Assembly (NCBI GenBank): GCA_946886365.1
Contig: CAMPIM010000001.1
Span: 1 to 64,000, forward strand
Length of the DNA: 64,000 bases
Direction of reading: 5' to 3'
Source of the DNA: an uncultured Novosphingobium sp.
GTDB taxonomy: Bacteria > Pseudomonadota > Alphaproteobacteria > Sphingomonadales > Sphingomonadaceae
Shown: piece after piece, positions 53,299-64,000 of the stretch
Layout: each line of letters starts with the position of its first letter
Position numbering within the stretch: the first letter of the stretch is position 1
Program-made: the position numbers and the translations under genes
The notes under the pieces: model-generated
Told to the model about the DNA's origin: nothing
The model's input: the letters and a program-made list of their open reading frames with translations, nothing else
Databases searched by the model: none

Positions 53299-54992
53299 GC
53301 GGGCCGGTGATCTCATCCCGCGTCCTTCGCGCGCTGTCCGCAGTCACGGCGCTCTGTTCCATCGGCGCAATTCTGATGGCCGCCAGCGCCGGACAGGCGG
53401 ATGCGCCAGCCCGGCAGCAGGCGCAGCAACCTCAGGTGCCCAAGTTCCGGCGGCTGACCGAGGCACAATATCGCGCGACTATCGCCGATATATTCGGGCC
53501 TGACATCAAGGTGAGCGGTCGGTTCGAACCGGACATGCGGGTCGGCGGTTTGCTGGCGGCGGGCACCAGCGCGGTGTCGCTGACCCCCGCGGGGGCGGAG
53601 CAATATGAGCAGATCGCGCGCGGCATCGCCGAACAGGTAGTCGATGCGAAACATCGTGACCGGCTGGTCGGGTGCGCGCCGTCAGCATCCGATCCGCAAG
53701 GCGCGGCCTGCGCGGCGGATTTCTTCAAACGGGTGGGCCTCAGGATTTACCGTCGGCCGCTGACTGACGGGGAGGTGAAGCTCGCCGTCGCCCAGACGCT
53801 GGCGGCGTCAGCCACGCTCAAGGATTTCCACGGCGGGCTGGCGATCATGCTGACGGCGATGCTGTCGGACCTGCCCTTCCTGTTCCAGACCGACCAGGAG
53901 GTGGCCGACCCCAGTGCGCCGGGCGGGCAGACGATCGATGCCTGGTCGCGCGCCAGCAAGCTCAGCTACTTCCTGTGGAACAGCACGCCAGACGAACAGC
54001 TGCTGCAGGCGGCGGCCGACGGTAGCCTGATGACGAAGGCGGGGCTTATCCGACAGGTCGATCGGCTGATGGCCTCTCCCCGGTTTGAAACCGGCGTGCG
54101 GTCCTTCTTCGACGATTTCCTCCAGTTGGAAGGGATGATGTCGCTGTCCAAGGACGGGATCATCTACCCGGCCTTCCGTTCTTTCGCCGCGCCCGCCGCG
54201 CGGGAACAGACGCTGCGCACCATCACGACACTGCTGGTGGAGGAAAATAGCGATTATCGCGACCTGTTCACCACCCGCCGGGTGGCGATGAACCGGCAGT
54301 TGAGCCCGCTCTATCGCATACCCTATGGCCCGCGCGACTGGTCGATGATCACCTTGCCGGATCAGGATCCGCGCGTCGGGCTGCTGACGCAGATCAGCTT
54401 TCTGGCGCTCCATTCCCATGAGGGGCGGTCCTCGCCCACGTTGCGCGGCAAAGCGCTGCGCGAAGTGCTGATGTGCGAACATGTGCCGACCCCGCCCGCC
54501 AATGTGAACTTCACAATCGTTCAGGACACGAGCAATCCCGCCTTCCGCACTACGCGCGAGCGATTGAAGGCGCATCTCGACGATGAGGAATGCGCGAGCT
54601 GCCATAAGCTGACTGACCCGATGGGCCTGACGCTCGACAGTTTCGACGGCGCTGGACAGTTTCGGCCTACGGAAAATGGCGTGCCGATCGACACGACGGG
54701 CATGCTGGACAAGGTGACGTTCACCGACAGCGCGGGTCTGGGCAAGGCGTTGCATGACAATCCAAAGGTGACGCAGTGCGTGGCGCAATCGGCGTGGCGT
54801 TACGCGGCGGGGCGGTCGCTGCTTCCGTCCGAAGAGCCTTTGACGACGCGCCTGCATGACGATTTTGCCCAGGCTGGATTTCGCATCCGGCCACTGTTCC
54901 GGCGGATCGTCATCGATCCCCAATTCTTTGCCGTCCGGGCGCCAGTGGCATCCCGGATCGCGGGCAAGCCATCGTCAGGAAGGAAAGGTTGA
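53295..54992 (+). CDS. DUF1592-type exported protein with a heme-c-like CxxCH motif
   Basis: 565 residues, GTG start overlapping the upstream stop, AAGGAG eight bases before. The N-terminus is a signal helix. The domain series looks like DUF1587-DUF1595-DUF1592-DUF1588-DUF1585: FRRLTEAQYRATIADIFG, YRRPLTDGEVKLAVAQTL, ASKLSYFLWNSTPDEQLLQA, GKALREVLMCEHVPTPPANV and CASCHKLTDPMGLTLDSFDG. CASCH is the covalent heme-c attachment motif, so it could be a periplasmic cytochrome. This architecture is best known from planctomycetes and acidobacteria, always beside a DUF1552 gene, as here. Its substrate is unknown. Confidence 0.82.
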   Translation: MSGPVISSRVLRALSAVTALCSIGAILMAASAGQADAPARQQAQQPQVPKFRRLTEAQYRATIADIFGPDIKVSGRFEPDMRVGGLLAAGTSAVSLTPAGAEQYEQIARGIAEQVVDAKHRDRLVGCAPSASDPQGAACAADFFKRVGLRIYRRPLTDGEVKLAVAQTLAASATLKDFHGGLAIMLTAMLSDLPFLFQTDQEVADPSAPGGQTIDAWSRASKLSYFLWNSTPDEQLLQAAADGSLMTKAGLIRQVDRLMASPRFETGVRSFFDDFLQLEGMMSLSKDGIIYPAFRSFAAPAAREQTLRTITTLLVEENSDYRDLFTTRRVAMNRQLSPLYRIPYGPRDWSMITLPDQDPRVGLLTQISFLALHSHEGRSSPTLRGKALREVLMCEHVPTPPANVNFTIVQDTSNPAFRTTRERLKAHLDDEECASCHKLTDPMGLTLDSFDGAGQFRPTENGVPIDTTGMLDKVTFTDSAGLGKALHDNPKVTQCVAQSAWRYAAGRSLLPSEEPLTTRLHDDFAQAGFRIRPLFRRIVIDPQFFAVRAPVASRIAGKPSSGRKG

Positions 54993-56338
54993 TGACGCAG
55001 TTCGACAGGCGCGGCTTTTTGCTGCGTGGGATGCTCAGCGGCGGCGCGGTGGCCGTGGGCCTGCCGTTCCTCGACTATTTCCTGGACAATAATGGCGCGG
55101 CGGTGGCCGCGACCTATGGAGGCGGCCGCTTACCGGTGCGCTTTGGCACATGGTTCTGGGGCTGTGGGATGATCCCCGATCGCTGGAACCCCAAGACGGC
55201 TGGCGCCAATTACGACCTGCCGCCTGAACTCGTGCCGATCAAGCCGGTGCAGGACAAAGTTTCCGTCCTTTCAGGCTTCGGTGTCACCTTGGGCGGCAAG
55301 AGCAATCAGCCGCATATCTCGGGCAATGTGGGCCTTCGAACGGGGACGCCCAGCGATACATGGCAGCAGCTCGTCGGCCCGACATTCGACGTCAGCATCG
55401 CCGACGCGATCGGCGCGGGTACGCTGTTCCGCAGCCTGGAACTGAGTGCCGATGGCAATGCGCGCACCAGCTTTTCCTATCGCAGCGGGACGGAAATGAA
55501 CCCCAGCGTCGCATCGCCCATGGAACTGTACCGCCGCATCTTCGGCGCTGATTTCCGCGATCCCAACGCGGCGGAATTTACCCCCGACCCCAAGGTGATG
55601 GCGCGTCGCAGCGTGTTGTCCGCTGTGACCGACGAGCGCCGCAGGATGCTGGGCAAGCTGGGAGCGGAGGACAAGGCGCGGGTCGATAGCTATTTCACCT
55701 CCATCCGTGAAGTCGAGAACAAGCTGGCGCTGCAACTGGAAAAGCCGCCCCGGGCCGAGGCGTGCATCGTGCCAGCGCAGCCTGCCGACCTGCCCGCCAG
55801 CACGGACGTCACCGCCCGCCAGCAGTCGCACAAGCTGATGGCGGAACTGCTGGCGATGGCCGTCGCGTGCAACCAGACAAAGGTATTCAACATGGTCTTT
55901 TCCACCGCCACTGCCGACCTGCGGCAGGCTGGATCGCCCACCGCCTATCATCAGGCTACGCATGAGGAACAGGTGGACCGCACGAAGGGCTACCAGCCAA
56001 CGGTCGATGCCTTTTCCACGCAGAGCATGCAGGGATGGGCCGACTTCGTAACGGCAATGTCGGCGGTGAAGGAAGGGGACGGCACCTTGCTCGACAATAT
56101 GCTGGTCGTCGCTCATTCCGAGGTCAGCTACGCGAAGAACCACGATGTGAACGGCATTCCCGTGATGCTGGCTGGACGGGCAGGCGGGAAGGTCAAGAGC
56201 GGCATCCATATCGCGGGCCAGGGCGACCCGATTTCGCGCGTCGGCCTCACCATGCAGCAGTTGATGGGGGTTCCCGTCGATGCCTGGGGCACGGAAGCCA
56301 TGCGAACGTCGCGCAGCTTGTCGGAGATCATGGCATGA
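54992..56338 (+). CDS. Tat-exported DUF1552 protein
   Basis: 448 residues. MTQFDRRGFLLRGMLSGGA is a twin-arginine signal (DRRGFLLRG). The rest matches DUF1552 (PVRFGTWFWGCGMIPDRWNP near the front; VVAHSEVSYAKNHDVNGIPV near the end), related to sulfatase-like DUF1501 proteins. ATG 54992 overlaps the DUF1592 stop (TGATG). DUF1552 and DUF1592 proteins occur as pairs and presumably form a periplasmic complex, but no reaction is established. AGGAAAGG stands before the start. Confidence 0.85.
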   Translation: MTQFDRRGFLLRGMLSGGAVAVGLPFLDYFLDNNGAAVAATYGGGRLPVRFGTWFWGCGMIPDRWNPKTAGANYDLPPELVPIKPVQDKVSVLSGFGVTLGGKSNQPHISGNVGLRTGTPSDTWQQLVGPTFDVSIADAIGAGTLFRSLELSADGNARTSFSYRSGTEMNPSVASPMELYRRIFGADFRDPNAAEFTPDPKVMARRSVLSAVTDERRRMLGKLGAEDKARVDSYFTSIREVENKLALQLEKPPRAEACIVPAQPADLPASTDVTARQQSHKLMAELLAMAVACNQTKVFNMVFSTATADLRQAGSPTAYHQATHEEQVDRTKGYQPTVDAFSTQSMQGWADFVTAMSAVKEGDGTLLDNMLVVAHSEVSYAKNHDVNGIPVMLAGRAGGKVKSGIHIAGQGDPISRVGLTMQQLMGVPVDAWGTEAMRTSRSLSEIMA

Positions 56339-56814
56339 AGCGCGCCGCGATGATTGCGCTCTCCGCGCTGTTGGCAACAGTGCCCGCTTACGCGCAGACG
56401 CAAGGTCAGCCTACGATGTCAGGGTTCAGTTTCCTGTCGCTGGAGGTGGCCGAAATGCCCCGCGCCCGATCCTTCTATGTCGATGCGCTCGGCATGAAGC
56501 CGGTCTTCACGATTAGCAAGCCGGGTGATCCTGCCGAAAAAATCGCATTCAATTTTTCCGGTGATCCCCGATCCAGCGAACCGCTGCTGATCCTCATTCA
56601 TTATGAAAAGCCGAACGCCACCCAGAACCGTTCGACGGGGGCCAAGGTCGGCATTCGGGTCAGTGACAGTCGGGCCGCTGCGTTGCGCGTGCAGAAGGCG
56701 GGTTTTCCCATCGTCAGGATCGCTGCGGCCGACGAGAAGGGGCCGGTGATCAACAGCGTGGTGCGCGATGCCGATGGCGTAATCGTGGAACTGGTGCAAC
56801 TGCGGGGTCAATAG
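56335..56814 (+). CDS. Exported VOC (glyoxalase/dioxygenase fold) protein
   Basis: 159 residues. A Sec signal (MIALSALLATVPAYAQ) is followed by a single vicinal-oxygen-chelate domain (GFSFLSLEVAEMPRARSFYV, DALGMKPVF, VRDADGVIVELVQL with the metal Glu). Signal peptides are unusual for VOC proteins, which are mostly cytosolic. The ATG overlaps the DUF1552 stop (ATGA), making it the fourth gene of the coupled export module. It may be an isomerase or a small-molecule binding protein. The stretch from 56815 to 57074 has no gene. Confidence 0.78.
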   Translation: MKRAAMIALSALLATVPAYAQTQGQPTMSGFSFLSLEVAEMPRARSFYVDALGMKPVFTISKPGDPAEKIAFNFSGDPRSSEPLLILIHYEKPNATQNRSTGAKVGIRVSDSRAAALRVQKAGFPIVRIAAADEKGPVINSVVRDADGVIVELVQLRGQ

Positions 56815-57074
56815 GGCGTGTCTGAAGGCGTGGCGAGCTGTGGCGAGTTGTGTTCCGTCACGATCTTCTCTCGCCTATTGTCAGCATTGCATGAGACATT
56901 TATGGCCGATTCGAACGGTCAGGTGGCGGACTGTGCGCAGACAAGTTCGCCTGATTCTGCTTAAAATGCGGATTTTTTGATCGATCGCCGTCGGGGAATC
57001 GCGCCAAAGCTATTCCCTGCCGTCCGCCGCGCGTGTAATGGCGCGCTCGCAAGATCGCACGGAATGGAATGTGA

Positions 57075-61721
<4,647 letters not shown>

Positions 61722-61731
61722 GCTTCATGGG

Positions 61732-61752
61732 GCGAGGGCACTGCTCCCTCGC
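61732..61752 (+). terminator. Hairpin between gltB and gltD (possible attenuator)
   Basis: GCGAGGG (61732-61738) pairs perfectly with CCCTCGC (61746-61752) over CACTGCT, 11 bp after the gltB stop. There is no T-run, and gltD follows. It may reduce read-through or stabilise the gltB mRNA end and so set the ratio of the subunits. Confidence 0.4.
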
Positions 61753-61785
61753 ATGCGACAAGATTGAGAAGTTTGGAGAAAGAGT

Positions 61786-63222
61786 TTGGGCAAGCCCACC
61801 GGTTTCCTCGAGGTTGAGCGCAAAGATCGCAGCTACACCGCGCCCGAAGAGCGTCTGAAGCACTGGAACGAGTTCATCGTCCCGCTGTCGAAGGAAGAGA
61901 TCCGCGACCAGGCCGCGCGCTGCATGGCCTGCGGCATTCCTTTCTGTCACAATGGCTGTCCGGTGAACAACATCATCCCGGACTGGAACCACCTCGTCTA
62001 TGAGGATGACTGGAAGACGGCGCTGGAAACGCTGCACAGCACCAATAACTTCCCGGAATTCACCGGCCGCGTCTGTCCCGCGCCATGCGAGGCGAGTTGC
62101 ACGCTGAACATCGTGGACTCGCCCGTCACCATCAAGTCGATCGAATGCGAAATCGTCGATCGCGGTTGGCGTGAAGGCTGGATCGAACCGCAGCTGCCAG
62201 CGCGCAAGACCGGCAAGCGTGTTGCCGTCGTCGGTTCCGGCCCCGCTGGCCTTGCCTGCGCGCAACAGCTTGCACGGGCTGGTCACACCGTGACCGTGTT
62301 CGAAAAGAATGACCGGGTCGGTGGATTGCTGCGTTACGGCATCCCCGACTTCAAGATGGAAAAGCACCTGATCAATCGCCGCGCCCAGCAGATGGAAGCG
62401 GAAGGTGTCGAATTCCGCACTTCAACGGAGATCGGCGTCGCCATCTCGATGGATGCGCTGCGTAGCAATTATGACGCCGTGGTTCTGTCCGGTGGCGCCG
62501 AACATCCGCGCACGCTGGATATTCCGGGCAGCGAGCTGGCTGGCGTTCGGCTGGCGATGGAATTCCTGACGCAGCAGAACAAGCGCAATGCGGGCGACGA
62601 CGAACTGCGCGCCGCGCCGCGCGGCACCTTGTCCGCGCAGGGCAAGCATGTCGTCGTCATCGGCGGTGGTGACACGGGTTCGGACTGTGTTGGCACATCC
62701 AACCGGCAGGGCGCAGCATCGGTCACCCAATTGGAGATCATGCCAAAGCCACCCGAGAGGGAGGAAAAGTCGCTCAGCTGGCCCAATTGGCCGCTCAAGT
62801 TGCGCACGTCTTCCTCTCATCAGGAAGGGTGCGATCGCGACTGGGCGGTCACCACCCGGCGGGCGATCGGCAAGAACGGCCAGATCGAGGCGCTCGAATG
62901 CGTGCGCGTCGAATGGGTTGACGGCAAGATGCAGGAAATCGCGGGCAGCGAATTCCAACTGAAGGCCGACCTCGTCCTCTTGGCGATGGGCTTCGTTGGC
63001 CCTCGCAAGGCAGGCATGGTTGAACAATCCGGTGCCGACCTCGATGCGCGCGGCAATGTGAAGGCCAACATGATCGACTATGCCACCAGCCAGTCGTCGG
63101 TGTTCGCCTGTGGCGACATGCGCCGCGGCCAATCGCTGGTCGTCTGGGCCATTCGCGAGGGCCGACAGTGCGCTCGCGCAGTCGATCTGCACCTGATGGG
63201 TGTCAGCGACCTTCCTCGTTAA
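61786..63222 (+). CDS. gltD: Glutamate synthase small subunit
   Basis: 478 residues. The N-terminal iron-sulfur domain has Cys46, 49, 54 and 58 in [17 protein letters not shown] and a second set in [10 protein letters not shown]; the FAD site [17 protein letters not shown] begins near residue 145 and the NADPH site [15 protein letters not shown] near 290; [14 protein letters not shown] ends the FAD domain. It passes electrons from NADPH to GltB. The start is TTG 61786, with GGAGAAAGAG correctly spaced; no nearby ATG is in frame. Same operon as gltB. Confidence 0.95.
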   Translation: MGKPTGFLEVERKDRSYTAPEERLKHWNEFIVPLSKEEIRDQAARCMACGIPFCHNGCPVNNIIPDWNHLVYEDDWKTALETLHSTNNFPEFTGRVCPAPCEASCTLNIVDSPVTIKSIECEIVDRGWREGWIEPQLPARKTGKRVAVVGSGPAGLACAQQLARAGHTVTVFEKNDRVGGLLRYGIPDFKMEKHLINRRAQQMEAEGVEFRTSTEIGVAISMDALRSNYDAVVLSGGAEHPRTLDIPGSELAGVRLAMEFLTQQNKRNAGDDELRAAPRGTLSAQGKHVVVIGGGDTGSDCVGTSNRQGAASVTQLEIMPKPPEREEKSLSWPNWPLKLRTSSSHQEGCDRDWAVTTRRAIGKNGQIEALECVRVEWVDGKMQEIAGSEFQLKADLVLLAMGFVGPRKAGMVEQSGADLDARGNVKANMIDYATSQSSVFACGDMRRGQSLVVWAIREGRQCARAVDLHLMGVSDLPR

Positions 63223-63460
63223 GCGCTGAAGGCAATTGCGACGGTGAAAGGCTCCGAAGGACGGGGCCAATCATCCGCATTACTCCGGCAAGGTCTCGAC
63301 CCAATCGCCATACGTCGCTGCTAACTTGCTCTTGAGCGAGGGGGCAGCGGCGTTTGAATGGCGGCAGGGGCCGGGGCTTTGTGTTTAACCCCTGTGAGTT
63401 GGCGACGAACGGATAGCCGCCTCTATAATGAGGACCAGCGGCCTTCCGGAGTTCGCGTCG

Positions 63461-63877
63461 ATGGTCTTCAGATGGTTCTACATCAGCGCCAGCAGGCTCG
63501 CCGAGGATGAGGCCGATGAGCTGGCCGCGGATATCGTCAGGGATTCCGTCCCGCGTAATCACCGCCTTCACGTGACGGGCGCGCTCCTGTTTACCGGCCG
63601 CAGTTTCGCGCAATATCTCGAAGGACCAGCAGACGCCGTGGACGTGTTGCAGCGTCTCATCCTCGATGACTTGAGGCATGAAAATATCCGCACCATCGCC
63701 GAAGGCGTCTATCCCCACCGACGGTTCGTCACCTGGTCGCTGGCCTATGTCGTACCTGCTCAAGCGAATTATCCCGAAGTTGAGCAGTTATTGAGGGAAG
63801 CTGCCGATGATCCTGTAAACTGCGCAGAAGCACTCGCTCGGTTCATGTCCGAAACGGCCATGATGGGCCGGGGATAA
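63461..63877 (+). CDS. BLUF-domain blue-light sensor
   Basis: 138 residues: a BLUF domain of about 95 residues plus a short helical tail. Flavin-site residues are in place: Tyr7 (FRWFYIS), Asn33 (RNHRLHVTG) and Gln51 (FAQYLEG), with the following DDLRHENI and RRFVTWSLAYV containing the conserved Trp. The stand-alone form has no output domain, so it would act through a partner, as PixD-like proteins do. ATG 63461 was chosen because GGAG lies nine bases before; ATG 63428 lacks one. The loop between Tyr and Asn seems two residues longer than in PixD. It follows gltD by 238 bp and is probably separate. Confidence 0.88.
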   Translation: MVFRWFYISASRLAEDEADELAADIVRDSVPRNHRLHVTGALLFTGRSFAQYLEGPADAVDVLQRLILDDLRHENIRTIAEGVYPHRRFVTWSLAYVVPAQANYPEVEQLLREAADDPVNCAEALARFMSETAMMGRG

Positions 63878-64000
63878 TGTGCGGCGGATTTCTCATCGGC
63901 GCTGCGTCGATCAACGCCATTTCCTGCCACACGGCATGCTCAGGCCCCTCCCATGACAAAGTTGTAATCTGCCGACCATGCGTCGGTTAGGCCATGCCCG
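63878..64000. other. End of window, nothing recognised
   Basis: The last 123 bases hold no frame with a clear start or family similarity. The next gene begins beyond the window. Confidence 0.4.

Noticed and set aside
63203..63763. A 186-codon minus-strand frame opposite the BLUF gene
   Set aside because: The BLUF domain is unmistakable on the plus strand, and the minus-strand product has no recognisable motif.

Overview
The window is high-GC chromosomal DNA of an alphaproteobacterium, most likely a sphingomonad (Sphingobium/Sphingomonas/Novosphingobium type). The reasons are two TonB-dependent receptors with the IIVTA-type TonB box, the inverted element built on CTTCGACAAGCTCAG that is typical of sphingomonads, many exported propeller and TIM-barrel proteins, and the gene families present. 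No rRNA, tRNA, CRISPR array, transposase or phage gene was seen.

Layout. 1-6.2 kb: end of an acyl-CoA carboxylase beta subunit, then its biotin-carrying alpha subunit, a MaoC-like hydratase, a thiolase, an MDR oxidoreductase and an MFS carrier, looking like a leucine/isovalerate-type branch. 6.5-11.5 kb: a small zinc-ribbon protein, then the valine operon mmsA - acyl-CoA dehydrogenase - mmsB (leftward) with a divergent LysR gene and palindromes between them. 11.5-21 kb: mixed genes: HxD...H oxygenase-like protein with TetR, a decayed flavin oxidoreductase remnant, a membrane-anchored PQQ dehydrogenase followed by AraC, a DUF4142 lipoprotein, an OmpA-family protein, and a DUF2157/GDYxxLxY pair. 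21-26 kb: a TonB receptor, then an acetate-permease-like symporter carrying a one-base frameshift with its DUF485 partner.

26-52 kb is the most interesting part: an accessory catabolic island. It holds an AraC regulator, a TonB receptor, two exported beta-propeller proteins, ribokinase and an RpiB-type isomerase, a GPH-type sugar symporter, a Tat-exported TIM-barrel isomerase coupled to an FG-GAP repeat protein, two MOFRL glycerate 2-kinases, a GntR/FCD regulator, two large paralogous exported glycosidase-like proteins, an LctP-family permease, hydroxypyruvate isomerase, tartronate semialdehyde reductase, an SDR, an exported cyclase-family protein and an IclR regulator. The enzymes give a route hydroxypyruvate -> tartronate semialdehyde -> D-glycerate -> 2-phosphoglycerate. 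Six copies of one 15-bp palindrome (TYCCRY-N3-RYGGRA) sit at five non-coding places in the island, mostly 60-91 bp before start codons, one of them between the IclR gene and its divergent neighbour. They tie the scattered genes into one probable regulon.

52-57 kb: a translationally coupled four-gene export module (unknown protein, DUF1592-type cytochrome-like protein with CASCH, Tat-exported DUF1552 protein, exported VOC protein). 57-64 kb: gltB and gltD for glutamate synthase, then a small BLUF blue-light sensor.
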